A stretch of DNA of 45,343 bases from an uncultured Veillonella sp. (GTDB lineage: Bacteria > Bacillota > Negativicutes > Veillonellales > Veillonellaceae): assembly GCA_900544365.1 (NCBI GenBank), contig UQVF01000009.1, forward strand, positions 1 through 45,343, written 5' to 3'. Below are positions 33,696-43,192 of this stretch, piece after piece. The notes under the pieces were generated by a model. The model was given only the letters and a program-made list of their open reading frames with translations, searched no databases and was not told the DNA's origin. Each line of letters starts with the position of its first letter. Position 1 is the first letter of the stretch. The position numbers and the translations under genes were made by a program.

Positions 33696-34844
33696 ATGGA
33701 ATCATGGTCATTTAAAACGCAAATTTTTACAGGACAAACAGAACACTCTCCCAATGGTACAAAAACAGATGCCTTAGAAAGACTTTGCCTATTAGAAGGA
33801 GAACGTATTTTTATCATCTGTGACCCATTTTTAGAAGGAACACCAGCATTACAGACAGTGATTGACTTGGTGAATACAAACAATACCTATGTGGTGTATT
33901 CTGATGTAGTACCAGATCCACCGATTGATTCTATTGTCAAAGGGGTAGAGGTATTACAGAAAGAAAAGGCCACAGTGCTAATCGTCATCGGTGGTGGATC
34001 TGCCATTGATACAGCCAAAGGTATTAACTATTTCTGTAACACAATTTATGGCATTGGCGTTAAAAAATTTATTGCCATACCAACAACGAGCGGAACTGGA
34101 TCTGAAGTGACATCATTTGCTGTGATTACAGATACCAAAACAGGTATCAAATATCCGTTGGTAGATGATAGCTTATTACCAGATGAAGCAATTTTAACAA
34201 CATTCTTTGTGAAATCGGCACCTCCAAAAGTAACCGCTTATAGTGGCATGGATGTACTTGTACATGCTCTAGAAGCGTTGGTGGCTACAGAGGCCAATCA
34301 TTTTACCGATGCATTAGCTGAAAAAGCAATAGAATTAGTGATTAAGAATTTACCAACATGTGTAGAGCGTGGAACTGACGAAGCCGCACGAGCAGCGATG
34401 CACGAAGCATCCTGTATGGCAGGGCTAGCTTTCAACCAAGCTGGTCTAGGCATTACCCATGCTTTGGCACATCAGTTAGGAGGCCAATTCCATATCCCCC
34501 ATGGATTAGCTAATGCGATGCTTTTACCTTATGTTATTATGTATAATGCAGCCAACTCTGTTGAGGCTAAATTAAAATACATTTCGATTGCACAAAAACT
34601 CTCCTTAACCACAGCATCTGATGATGAAAGTGCACAATTAGCTGCGTTAGTACGCTGTGTACAATCTTTAGCACATCGAGTCGGTTGCATTATAACTATG
34701 AAAGAGTTTGGTGTTGATGAAGATTCCTTTAGGGGATCGTTCTCTGCTTTAGTGCAACAGGCCTTAGAGGATCGTACCTATCCAGGAAATCCATACGCAG
34801 CTACAAAAGAAGATTTAACACGTATATTAACATGTATTATATGA
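33696..34844 (+). CDS. Iron-containing alcohol dehydrogenase (PduQ-like)
   Basis: Reduces the aldehyde to alcohol (1-propanol, or 1,3-propanediol if glycerol is the substrate), recycling NAD+ for the acylating dehydrogenase. The 382 residues carry the nucleotide-binding GGGSAID (99-105) and TSGTGSEVT (131-139). The metal ligands Asp186, His190, His255 and His269 match the FucO spacing. No encapsulation helix is seen at the N-terminus. Start: ATG behind AAGGGGCGTAATC, 2 bases after the previous stop. It forms the reductive arm of the compartment pathway. Confidence 0.92.
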   Translation: MESWSFKTQIFTGQTEHSPNGTKTDALERLCLLEGERIFIICDPFLEGTPALQTVIDLVNTNNTYVVYSDVVPDPPIDSIVKGVEVLQKEKATVLIVIGGGSAIDTAKGINYFCNTIYGIGVKKFIAIPTTSGTGSEVTSFAVITDTKTGIKYPLVDDSLLPDEAILTTFFVKSAPPKVTAYSGMDVLVHALEALVATEANHFTDALAEKAIELVIKNLPTCVERGTDEAARAAMHEASCMAGLAFNQAGLGITHALAHQLGGQFHIPHGLANAMLLPYVIMYNAANSVEAKLKYISIAQKLSLTTASDDESAQLAALVRCVQSLAHRVGCIITMKEFGVDEDSFRGSFSALVQQALEDRTYPGNPYAATKEDLTRILTCII

Positions 34845-34854
34845 GGTAACACAG

Positions 34855-35589
34855 ATGGATGCTACACAAGTGTATGTTAGTGAATTTATAGGAACGGCTA
34901 TTTTAATGGCTTTTGGTAGCAGTTGTAATGCAGGGCTATTGCTAAAGAATACAATTACAAGTGCCATAAAAACAAACTGGATTGGATTGATGTTTGGTTG
35001 GGGATTTGCAGTTACATTTGCAGTGTATGTCGCTGCTCATTTAGGTGGCGTAGCACACTTAAATCCAGCTTTGACCATTGCCTTCGCAGCTGGGGGATTA
35101 TTCCCTTCTGATCTAGTATTGGGATCAGTGATTGCTCAATTATTAGGAGGATTTGTAGGTGCAACTATTACGATGGTACACTATTATCCTCATTTTAAAA
35201 TCACAAAGCCAGAAGAGGGAAATTGCGTATGTATCTTTGCTACAGGACCAGCTTGTGATGAACGTGCTTGGAACTTGTTATCTGAAATAATGGCTACTTT
35301 TTTATTTATCTTTTGTGTACTTTTCTTAGGGCCAATGGCCGATGGATTAGCACCTCTTATTGTCGGATTTCTTGTAGCCAGTATCGGCTTTTCTTTTGGC
35401 GGAACCACAGGGTTTGCATTGAATCCAGCTCGTGATTTTGCCCCCCGTTTGGCCTATGCAATTTTACCGCTTCCTAATAAAGGAGCAGCCAATATGAGAT
35501 ATGCATGGGTACCAATTATAGGGCCTATAATTGGAGCATTATTAGCAGTAGGTACATTTAATTGGCTACATGTAGCTTTACAGTTATAA
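34855..35589 (+). CDS. MIP family glycerol/diol facilitator (GlpF/PduF-like)
   Basis: A passive channel in the inner membrane for small diols. The 244 residues hold six hydrophobic helices and two NPA-type loops: LNPALT (69-74) and LNPARDFAP (190-198). The Asp after NPAR is diagnostic of glyceroporins rather than water-only aquaporins. Its place inside the shell-enzyme operon makes glycerol or propane-1,2-diol the likely solute. ATG follows GAGGTAACAC. Confidence 0.94.
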   Translation: MDATQVYVSEFIGTAILMAFGSSCNAGLLLKNTITSAIKTNWIGLMFGWGFAVTFAVYVAAHLGGVAHLNPALTIAFAAGGLFPSDLVLGSVIAQLLGGFVGATITMVHYYPHFKITKPEEGNCVCIFATGPACDERAWNLLSEIMATFLFIFCVLFLGPMADGLAPLIVGFLVASIGFSFGGTTGFALNPARDFAPRLAYAILPLPNKGAANMRYAWVPIIGPIIGALLAVGTFNWLHVALQL

Positions 35590-35610
35590 TCAGAAAAGAG
35601 GTTATATCCT

Positions 35611-35955
35611 ATGCTTGATAAGCAACGTATTATTCAAGAGTCAGTGCCGGGGAAACAAGTCACATTAGCTCATGTGTTGGCGAATCCTAAAAGGGACCTA
35701 TATAGTAAATTAGGCTTAGATGGTGAAGGTCGTAGCGCGGTAGGAATTTTGACGATTACACCTGGTGAGGCAGCCATCATTGCAGGAGACATGGCCTCTA
35801 AAGCTGCTAATGTACATATCGAATTTATCGATCGATTCTCAGGAGCTGTGTTAATATCGGGAGATGTTTCTAGCGTAGAGGTATCACTCTCTAGTGTATT
35901 ACAAGGATTCTCGGAATTGCTACAGTTTAGTGTAGTTCCTCTCACAAGGAGCTAA
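35611..35955 (+). CDS. PduU/EutS-type permuted BMC-H shell protein
   Basis: A 114-residue circularly permuted BMC-H. The N-terminal strand runs IIQESVPGKQVTLAHVLANPKRDLYSKLGL and the body is AVGILTITPGEAAIIAGDMASKAANVHIEFIDRFSGAVLISGDVSSVEVSL, as in EutS/PduU, where the N-terminus forms a beta-barrel over the pore. ATG follows AGAAAAGAGGTTATATCC. A minor shell component by analogy with pdu. Confidence 0.95.
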   Translation: MLDKQRIIQESVPGKQVTLAHVLANPKRDLYSKLGLDGEGRSAVGILTITPGEAAIIAGDMASKAANVHIEFIDRFSGAVLISGDVSSVEVSLSSVLQGFSELLQFSVVPLTRS

Positions 35956-35957
35956 TC

Positions 35958-36446
35958 GTGGGTGCCTTGCGTAGTACTTTGTGGGTTGGTAGCACCTATA
36001 GTCATGTGGAAACCGTGGTACAACGTCTTTTAGACGGAAAACGGACGTTGCCACGACCGATGGCGGTATATAGAGAAGGCAATTGTGTGCTAACTCCTGG
36101 GGAGTACATTGAAAATCCTTGGTATTTTTCGGCTTTATTAGTGTCATCGTACGATGTGGATACAGTGGTATTAGGCTATCGCTTAGGGGAACCCTTTAAC
36201 CCCTATCCACCAGCTACGGCAGGGGCCTTTAATCGCAAAGTGACAGGCGTTGTGATTACGAATGATGTATTAGAAACGTCTCAGATTGGTGAGAGTGTTT
36301 GCCTACTGCGACTAGCGGGGGCTAATGACATCTGTGTCGTCGCGGATACGGCACAAGACATAGTAGATACAAACTTCATAGAAGATATTCCCATGGTGAC
36401 CTATGGATACGAAGCTCTTAAAGAGATGTTATCTGTAAAGGTATGA
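35958..36446 (+). CDS. PduV/EutP-like protein with lost GTPase motifs
   Basis: A 162-residue protein. The PduV/EutP core TPGEYIENPWYFSALLVSSYDVD, then PFNPYPPATAGAFNRKVTGVVITND is unmistakable. However, the P-loop position reads GSTYSHVETV where relatives have GxxxxGKT, the switch Asp is replaced (LTPGEY for DTPGEY), and the NKxD/TKxD motif reads TNDV. It therefore probably cannot bind GTP. In Salmonella PduV attaches to compartments; here it may be a scaffold. The start is GTG 35958 behind AAGGAG. It is the last gene before a strong terminator. Confidence 0.8.
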   Translation: MGALRSTLWVGSTYSHVETVVQRLLDGKRTLPRPMAVYREGNCVLTPGEYIENPWYFSALLVSSYDVDTVVLGYRLGEPFNPYPPATAGAFNRKVTGVVITNDVLETSQIGESVCLLRLAGANDICVVADTAQDIVDTNFIEDIPMVTYGYEALKEMLSVKV

Positions 36447-36469
36447 ATCCCGCTATGGTGAGTAGGTAG

Positions 36470-36501
36470 AAAAGCACCTTCCTTTGTGGCGGTGCTTTTT
36501 T
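36470..36501 (+). terminator. Terminator of the BMC operon
   Basis: AAAAGCACC (36470-36478) pairs with GGTGCTTTT (36491-36499), then more T's. It ends the 15-kb BMC operon. Confidence 0.9.
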
Positions 36502-36510
36502 GTTACACGG

Positions 36511-36564
36511 TGATAGTTGATAAATAAAATTTATTTTACTATCACATAAAACCTATAGTATGAT
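36511..36564 (+). promoter_or_regulatory. Palindromic operator and promoter of the TonB receptor operon
   Basis: TGATAGT (36511-36517) and ACTATCA (36538-36544) flank an inner palindrome AAATAAA-A-TTTATTT, so the site is 34 bases long. A possible promoter overlaps it: TTTACT (36535-36540) and TATGAT (36559-36564), 18 bases apart. The AT-rich dyad over the -35 is what is expected for a Fur-type repressor, but the match to the Fur consensus is loose. Confidence 0.6.
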
Positions 36565-36646
36565 AAACTAGAAGTGTATTCTTTCGCGCAATGAATGAGT
36601 ATGAGCAATTGTATAGTCAAATCCTTTACTTAAAAAGGTAACAGAC

Positions 36647-36697
36647 TGTGTTCCACAATGGGCATGTGGACACAAGCGGTTAGTAGCCAAGTGCTAC
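36647..36697 (+). other. Two hairpins in the 5' leader of the TonB receptor gene
   Basis: TGTGTTCCACA (36647-36657) pairs with TGTGGACACA (36665-36674) with one bulged T. GTAGC (36683-36687) pairs with GCTAC (36693-36697), just before the ribosome site. I see no cobalamin-riboswitch core in the leader. The hairpins may tune mRNA stability or translation. Confidence 0.5.
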
Positions 36698-36712
36698 AGT
36701 TAGGAGGCAGTA

Positions 36713-38683
36713 ATGATGAAAGGGAAGACATTACGTTTAGCAGTTCTGGCAGGCATCGTAGGTTCTACAGTGAGTGTTGTAAGTGCGCAATCTGCCACAG
36801 ACTTGGATACAGTGACAGTACTGAATCCAGTGGTGGTAACAGCACAACGATTTGAAACAAAAGATTTAGATACACCAGCATCAGTCACTGTACTAGATCA
36901 AGTAGATTTGAAAAATTCAGGGGCCAAAAGTATTTTTGATGCAGTAGGACAAGCGACTGGGATTACTACATTTAGCTACGGACCTTTGGGGTTAGAGTTT
37001 GGCGGCATGGAAAGTCGTACGAATATCCGTGGCTTAGATAGAAGTTCTTTAGTCTTAGTGAATGGTGCACCTATCAATTTAGATGGCAAAAATAGTTTAA
37101 ATGGTCTGATGATGGATAATGTGGAACGCATTGAAATCGTTCGTGGTGCCGCGTCGGCACAATATGGTTCTGAAGCATTAGGTGGCGTTGTGAATGTGAT
37201 TACAAAAACACCAACAAAAGCGCACGGTACAATTGAGACACGCATTGGTAATGAAGGGTATAAAAAATATGCGGCTACTGTAGGTACTGAAAAAATTGAA
37301 ATCTCCACATCAAAAGAGTACTATGGGGCACAAGCGAGAACATCTCCGAACAGAACAGGGCGTGATTACTATAATACACGCAATAAAGGATATGCTCATA
37401 ACATAGCGGCAAATATAAAGCCACATGACTATGTAACAATTAATTATATGCGTCAACAAAGCGACTCTACATATGGACAAATTAGTACGATACCAAAGGC
37501 AAAATGGACAGCGAAAAAATCAGCTTTAACGGAAACTAAAGAGTGGCATTATCGTGATATTAAAAATAATGGATCCATCATCTATGATGATGCAACAACG
37601 AAAGCAAGCGTATTCTTTAATACTCGTCGATTAATAGGTGAAAGCAACAGTTTGGCTACACCGGTGTATGTACAAAGTCCATATAATTATGGTGCGTATA
37701 AAGTAGGTACGGAGGCGCAACACACATGGAAGTTACACAATGATACAGCAAAAGCTGTGTTAGGCGTACAAGGTGTACATGAGGCATATCAAGGTATTTC
37801 CGAAATGAATAAAACTGTAACAGCAGATCGTAATACAGTGGCTATTTATGGGAACTATGAATTCCAAATTACACCATCTTTCAGTACTACTATTGGAGGA
37901 CGTTACCAAGTAATTAACGACCCTATTAATAATCAAAATGTATTTACACCACAATGGCAAACACTGTATAAAATTAATGAATCCAAATCTATTTATACGA
38001 ATGTAGGTAAAGCTTTTACCATGCCGAATATTCATGACGCTTTCAAATGGGTGACAGACCTTAAGAATAAAAATATTTCCAACTATATTAAAATTCCTGG
38101 TGGCAACTTGAAACCGGAGGAAGGTTGGAACTATGAAATCGGCTATAAACAAGCCAATAAACGTGATTCCTGGAAAGTTAGCGTATATCATATGAGATTT
38201 AAAAACTTCTTTGATTGGGCAGAGAATCCTCTTGATGGAAATCGTAAAACTATTCGTATCAATGGCGGAGAATTCCGCAATATAGGGGTTGAAGCAGAGT
38301 ATAAATCGTATGTAACTAGTGATTTAATCATGACCGTAGGTGCATCCTATTCTAACCCTAAAAAACAAGATGTAAATAAAAAAGATTGGGTACAAACAGC
38401 GCCTAAATTAGAGTTAAATCTAGCGTTAGATTATGAAAAGGATAAATGGCAAGCCGGATTATCTGCTTCTTATTGGGGAATTCGTGCCTATAACCGGGAC
38501 AAACAGCGTAACCCAGACTATATTAATGTGAATGCTCATGTGAATTATAGTCCCAATGAATCACAAACGATTGGATTCTATGTGAATAACGTATTGAACC
38601 GTCAAAATGTAATTTCTCAAGGTGATTGGGAATACTGGGACTTACCACGTAATTACTATGTAAATTATTCCTATCATTTCTAG
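36713..38683 (+). CDS. TonB-dependent outer-membrane receptor (HmuR/BtuB-like)
   Basis: A 22-stranded outer-membrane barrel for high-affinity uptake powered by TonB. The 656 residues have a signal peptide (about 1-26, ending VVSA), a TonB box region DTVTVLNPVVVTAQ, and a plug domain (about 45-160: ETKDLDTPASVTVLDQVDL, RGLDRSSLVLVNGAPIN, EIVRGAASAQYGSEALGGVVNVITK). The barrel ends NYYVNYSYHF with a terminal Phe. GKAFTMPNIHDAFKW and GGNLKPEEGW stand where heme receptors have their FRAP and NPNL motifs. The start is an ATG after TAGGAGGCAGTA. It shows the organism has an outer membrane. The substrate is not certain: heme is favoured by the operon. Confidence 0.93.
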   Translation: MMKGKTLRLAVLAGIVGSTVSVVSAQSATDLDTVTVLNPVVVTAQRFETKDLDTPASVTVLDQVDLKNSGAKSIFDAVGQATGITTFSYGPLGLEFGGMESRTNIRGLDRSSLVLVNGAPINLDGKNSLNGLMMDNVERIEIVRGAASAQYGSEALGGVVNVITKTPTKAHGTIETRIGNEGYKKYAATVGTEKIEISTSKEYYGAQARTSPNRTGRDYYNTRNKGYAHNIAANIKPHDYVTINYMRQQSDSTYGQISTIPKAKWTAKKSALTETKEWHYRDIKNNGSIIYDDATTKASVFFNTRRLIGESNSLATPVYVQSPYNYGAYKVGTEAQHTWKLHNDTAKAVLGVQGVHEAYQGISEMNKTVTADRNTVAIYGNYEFQITPSFSTTIGGRYQVINDPINNQNVFTPQWQTLYKINESKSIYTNVGKAFTMPNIHDAFKWVTDLKNKNISNYIKIPGGNLKPEEGWNYEIGYKQANKRDSWKVSVYHMRFKNFFDWAENPLDGNRKTIRINGGEFRNIGVEAEYKSYVTSDLIMTVGASYSNPKKQDVNKKDWVQTAPKLELNLALDYEKDKWQAGLSASYWGIRAYNRDKQRNPDYINVNAHVNYSPNESQTIGFYVNNVLNRQNVISQGDWEYWDLPRNYYVNYSYHF

Positions 38684-38694
38684 TAGGTAATGTT

Positions 38695-41600
38695 ATGAAG
38701 TATTCTATCTTAGTCATTACGTCTATGACGAAACATTGGCAGTGGGCTAAAGAAATAGAACAGAAGTGTACAGATGAGACTATGTCCTTGGGCATAGTCT
38801 TTCTGTCGTGCAACGATATAAAGTTAGCAAATGTTCAGGACGCTATAGATGTGGCGGATATAGTACTATTTACTCATGTAGGCAGTACGTTAGATACTCC
38901 TTTGGTAAAAGGAATTCACAAATATATTACACAGAAACAAGTTCCTTATGTATTACTATTCCATGATTCAGCGTCGGATGTATACCGATATGGTGTTGCA
39001 GATGAGGGCATTGATCAAATTAAGGTTTATTTACACCAAGGTGGAACAGAGAATTTCTATGGGCTGTGCCAATATATGCTTTCATTACAAGGTTATACGA
39101 ATCAGGTGCAACCAGTGAAAGAGCTACCGTACCAAGGAATTTTAGGCAGACAGGGAGAAGTATATCAATCCTATGAGAAGTATTGCAAGGACTATGAACA
39201 CAATGGTCCGGTAGTAGGCATTTTCTTCTATCGAGATGAATGGGTGCAAGGTCAATTAGACTATCCCTATGCACTGTATGATCGTGCATTAGAACAAGGA
39301 TTATCGCCAGTATTAGTATTTGGTCAATACAGCAGTAAATCTGGTGGACAATTACGGTGGTTCGATTGTTGGCACACGTTGTTTGATCATCAAGTGAAAG
39401 AGACCATATCTCTCATAATTAATACATGCAAGTTCTCCATCATTGGCTTGCAGGGGGCGAGTTGTGATGAAATGATGGATTTAGGGATCCCTATCTTGCA
39501 GGGCTTTGTTACCTATACTACCCTTGGAAGCTGGCAAATACGTTCACAAGGGTTAGAGCCTATGGATATATCCTTTTCTTTGTCATTGCCGGAAATAGAT
39601 GGTATTTTAAACGGTCATATTGTAGGGACCAGAACGTACTCAGAGGAAAGAGGTTACTATTTCAAACCATATCCTGAGGGGATTCAAAAGTTAGTAGACC
39701 AAGCCAAACGATGGATTGCATTGCAACAGAAACATAGGTCAGAAGTAAAGATTGCTCTATTCCTTCATAATTATCCACCCAAAAATTCACATATTGGCAA
39801 TGCCTGTGGGCTAGACACGCCAGAGTCAGTACTACGGTTATTGCAAGAATTACAACAGAATGGGTATACAGTGGAAGGGATCCCTCAATCGAGTGAAGAA
39901 CTTATGACCATTCTCACCAAACATGCTACCAATGACGTAGATTGTTTGATCAATTCAGCCATAGAGAAAGCCCCAAAACTACCGAAACAAATGTATATGG
40001 CGTGGTTTTCAAAACTGGATAGAGCTACTCAAGAATCACTACTTCAACATTGGAGAGAGCCTATAGGGGAGATATTTGTAGAAGAAGACGAACTCATCGT
40101 TCCCGGGGTGCCCTTTGGTAACGTGTGGGTATTAGTACAACCGCCACGTGGATTTAGTGATAATCCAGATACTTTGTACCATTCGCCGGACATTCCACCG
40201 ACGCATCACTATGAGGGGGTGTACCATTGGGTACGCACAGTATTTCAAGCCGATGTGGCGATTCATATGGGGACACATGGTAACTTAGAATGGTTACCCG
40301 GTAAGGGAACGGCTTTGAGTTCCTATTGTTACCCTCAGTTAGGTATCGAAGATATACCTAATCTCTATCCGTACTGGACGACTATTGTCGGCGAAGGTAT
40401 CCAAGCAAAACGGCGTAGCCATGCTGTTTTACTTAGCTATTTATCGCCACCTATGAAGCGGTCTGGTTTATATGGTGACTATGAAATGCTAGAACGGTAT
40501 TTGGACGAATATGACCATATGAAAGCGCAGGAGATGGGTCAAGAGTCTGTGGTGCTAAGTTATATCTTATCTTCTGTGAAAGAGTGTCATTTAGAGCACT
40601 TGTGCGAACCCTTCGACTGGTATCAAGAGGGAGGTCAGGTACACTTTGTGGTAGATAGATCTGTCAGTGAAGAAGAGTGGCGCGCCTTAGCTGACTCTAT
40701 TCATGCAGACGAGGCAGAAGAACTGTTAGGGGATATTCACAATTATTTGATGGACATCCAAAATCGTCATATTCGTTGTGGTTTACATATTTTAGGGCAA
40801 AATCCAACCACAGAGGAAGAGGACGGGTATATAGATGCTTTCCTAGACATGCATGGTGTGCCAGATGATGCACAGAAAGAAACGCTGTGTGAGATCTACC
40901 TCGCAGGGTTGCGCCAAACGACAGAAGAAATGTGCCAATTGTTACGAGGTTTAGAAGGGAAATATATTCCACCTAATATCGGTGGCGCTGTTACTAATGG
41001 TGGTATCGATGTGCTACCGATGGGGCGCAATTTTTATGGCGTTGATGAACGAACCTTGCCGACCGTGCCTGCCTATGCCATCGGTTGTGAACTAGGCGAT
41101 GCATTGCTCAATGAGTATATTCGAGAAGAACAGAGATATCCAGAGGAAATTGGTATTGTCTTATGGGCAGACAACACGCAACGCACTCATGGACAATGTA
41201 TTGGTGAAGTATTCTATTTGTTGGGTGTACGACCAGTTTATACAGGAAGTCGTGTGTCCGATTTGGAAATCATACCTCTAGAGGAATTAGGGCGACCACG
41301 TATCGATGTAACAAGCCGTATTAGTGGACTATTCCGAGATATGATGCCTTCTGGTGTCATGTGGATTGCAAAAGCTGTGCAAATGGTAAACGCCCTTGAT
41401 GAAGATCATAGTGTGAATTACGTAAAAAAACATATAGACCTAGATACAGCTGCATTAGTAGAAGACGGTATGGATTACGAAGAAGCTATTAAGGCTGCTA
41501 CGATTCGTGTCTTTGGCGATGCACCAGGTGCCTATGGGGCAGGAGTGAATCAAATTCTAGAACAAAGCAACTGGTCCACTCGTGAAGATTTAGCCAATGC

Positions 41601-42231
41601 CTATGTCACCTGGGGTGGCTATGGATATGATGAGCAAGGGGAAATTATTCCAAGCCATCAACAGTTTCGCAAGCGATTAGGTTCCATTGAAGTAACTGTG
41701 AAAAATGAAGATAATCGTGAGGTTAGTTTGTTGAGTACAGATGATTTCAATGCCTACCATGGTGGGATGATCGCCGCTGTGGAGGCGGTAAAAGGTACTA
41801 AGCCAAAATCGTTTATAGGAGATACCACGTATCGTAAAGATATTTTGGTGCGTTCCTTAGAAGATGAAATTCAGCGTCAGTTCCGTAGTGAACCAATGAA
41901 CCCTATTTTTATAGAGGGGATGATGAAACACGGTTACAAGGGGGCAGCGGATATGGCGTCCTATGTGCAACATACCTATGAATGGGATGCTACTAGTGAT
42001 ATGATTCAAGATTGGATGTATGATGCCTATACAGACGAGTATGTCATGAATGAGGACGTACAGGACTGGATGCGCCAAGTTAATCCTTGGGCATTAGGGG
42101 CCATTTGTAATACGTTATTAGAAGCAGAACAACGAGGACTTTGGAAGGCCAGTGAGGAGCGCAGAGAAGGATTGCGCGACGTGGCAATGTCCTTGGAAGA
42201 TGACTTAGAGGGGTATTATGATGAAACGTAA
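38695..42231 (+). CDS. CobN/HmuS-family chelatase large subunit
   Basis: A 1178-residue protein of the CobN/BchH family. The central motif is IHMGTHGNLEWLPGKGTALS (about 523-542), followed by LPYW-like and GLYGDYEMLERYLDEY blocks, and later GAYGAGVNQILEQSNW. Relatives either insert Co or Mg into tetrapyrroles or, as HmuS in hmuRSTUV heme operons, release metal from heme. The order TonB receptor, CobN-like, binding protein, permease, ATPase favours HmuS. A ChlI-like AAA+ gene downstream favours a metal insertase with a ChlI/D partner. No signal peptide; cytosolic. The next gene overlaps its stop. Confidence 0.85.
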   Translation: MKYSILVITSMTKHWQWAKEIEQKCTDETMSLGIVFLSCNDIKLANVQDAIDVADIVLFTHVGSTLDTPLVKGIHKYITQKQVPYVLLFHDSASDVYRYGVADEGIDQIKVYLHQGGTENFYGLCQYMLSLQGYTNQVQPVKELPYQGILGRQGEVYQSYEKYCKDYEHNGPVVGIFFYRDEWVQGQLDYPYALYDRALEQGLSPVLVFGQYSSKSGGQLRWFDCWHTLFDHQVKETISLIINTCKFSIIGLQGASCDEMMDLGIPILQGFVTYTTLGSWQIRSQGLEPMDISFSLSLPEIDGILNGHIVGTRTYSEERGYYFKPYPEGIQKLVDQAKRWIALQQKHRSEVKIALFLHNYPPKNSHIGNACGLDTPESVLRLLQELQQNGYTVEGIPQSSEELMTILTKHATNDVDCLINSAIEKAPKLPKQMYMAWFSKLDRATQESLLQHWREPIGEIFVEEDELIVPGVPFGNVWVLVQPPRGFSDNPDTLYHSPDIPPTHHYEGVYHWVRTVFQADVAIHMGTHGNLEWLPGKGTALSSYCYPQLGIEDIPNLYPYWTTIVGEGIQAKRRSHAVLLSYLSPPMKRSGLYGDYEMLERYLDEYDHMKAQEMGQESVVLSYILSSVKECHLEHLCEPFDWYQEGGQVHFVVDRSVSEEEWRALADSIHADEAEELLGDIHNYLMDIQNRHIRCGLHILGQNPTTEEEDGYIDAFLDMHGVPDDAQKETLCEIYLAGLRQTTEEMCQLLRGLEGKYIPPNIGGAVTNGGIDVLPMGRNFYGVDERTLPTVPAYAIGCELGDALLNEYIREEQRYPEEIGIVLWADNTQRTHGQCIGEVFYLLGVRPVYTGSRVSDLEIIPLEELGRPRIDVTSRISGLFRDMMPSGVMWIAKAVQMVNALDEDHSVNYVKKHIDLDTAALVEDGMDYEEAIKAATIRVFGDAPGAYGAGVNQILEQSNWSTREDLANAYVTWGGYGYDEQGEIIPSHQQFRKRLGSIEVTVKNEDNREVSLLSTDDFNAYHGGMIAAVEAVKGTKPKSFIGDTTYRKDILVRSLEDEIQRQFRSEPMNPIFIEGMMKHGYKGAADMASYVQHTYEWDATSDMIQDWMYDAYTDEYVMNEDVQDWMRQVNPWALGAICNTLLEAEQRGLWKASEERREGLRDVAMSLEDDLEGYYDET

Positions 42232-43192
42232 TGGAACTTTGTGGATAGCCGGTCTATTCCTTGTGCTAGGACTCCTTGTAGGGTATCATCCTTGGATTGT
42301 AGGGAATGATCATAGTGAGTCATCAAGTGTAGTAGAAGGGGAGCAACGTATCGTCATCGATGATTGGGGGCGATCCGTCTCAGTACCTGTAGAGGCAAAG
42401 CGAATCGTCTCCTTAACCTCTGCTTATGAACCTATCTTACTAGATATGGTAGGCCCTAATCGATTAGGAGCAGTGAGCTTTCTTTCAAAAACAAAGGGAT
42501 ATGGGCCGAACTATGAACTGGCAAAATCTGTGAAAGTCTCTTTATACTCCTATGCGGTGGAGAAAGTTGTATATTTACACCCTGACTTGGTCATTGCTCC
42601 AGAGTATACAAGTAAAGATGTATTAGATGGACTAGAGCATTTGGGAATTCCTGTGGTCATCATTAGCAGTCCTAAAACAGTACAAGAAACGATTGAACTA
42701 GTAGAACGATTGGGCCATGTGGTAGGAGCAGAGGATAGAGCGCGTAATATGACCACTAAAATGAAACAAGATATAGAAGATGTGAAAGCGCTATCTGTAG
42801 AAACAAAAGGGCAAGTAGTAATTTCTATGTCATCCATGGAAGGCTTTTCGGGAACAGGGAGTCTGTTTGATGATATAACCCGTGTCATGGGCCTTGTAAA
42901 TGGACCGAGTCATTTAAGATATGCACCTAGGACAGCTTTCACAGAAGAGCGTATTATTGAAATGGACCCCAATGTGATTCTCATACCAGTCTACGATAAA
43001 AGCGAAATGGCTTGGCAAACTTTGTATCGAGACAACCCTGGCTTACAAACAGTCAGGGCCGTTCGAGACGGTCGAGTGGTCACCATGCCAGCAGCGGATT
43101 TATATACGGGGAATCAGTTTATTGGTGAATCCATGAAAGATATTTTGCGCATCGTTCGAGAGAGCGAGAAAGGAGAAGGCACCCATGAATAG
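42218..43192 (+). CDS. BtuF/HmuT-like substrate-binding protein
   Basis: A 324-residue extracytoplasmic binding protein. The N-terminus MMKRNGTLWIAGLFLVLGLLVGY is a hydrophobic anchor or signal with no lipobox. The Fe/B12 periplasmic-binding fold is shown by RIVSLTSAYEPILLDMVGPNRLGAVSF, LHPDLVIAPEY and LGIPVVIISSPKTVQETIELVERLG. The start ATG 42218 or 42221 lies inside the upstream gene's end (GAGGGG site). It is followed by an overlapping permease, so the three importer genes are translationally coupled. It would pass the receptor's substrate to the permease. Confidence 0.9.
   Translation: MMKRNGTLWIAGLFLVLGLLVGYHPWIVGNDHSESSSVVEGEQRIVIDDWGRSVSVPVEAKRIVSLTSAYEPILLDMVGPNRLGAVSFLSKTKGYGPNYELAKSVKVSLYSYAVEKVVYLHPDLVIAPEYTSKDVLDGLEHLGIPVVIISSPKTVQETIELVERLGHVVGAEDRARNMTTKMKQDIEDVKALSVETKGQVVISMSSMEGFSGTGSLFDDITRVMGLVNGPSHLRYAPRTAFTEERIIEMDPNVILIPVYDKSEMAWQTLYRDNPGLQTVRAVRDGRVVTMPAADLYTGNQFIGESMKDILRIVRESEKGEGTHE

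Noticed and set aside
36502..36712. Cobalamin riboswitch before the TonB receptor
   Set aside because: I looked for the conserved B12-box core and the GCCACTG element; neither is present. Only hairpins and an AT-rich dyad are seen.
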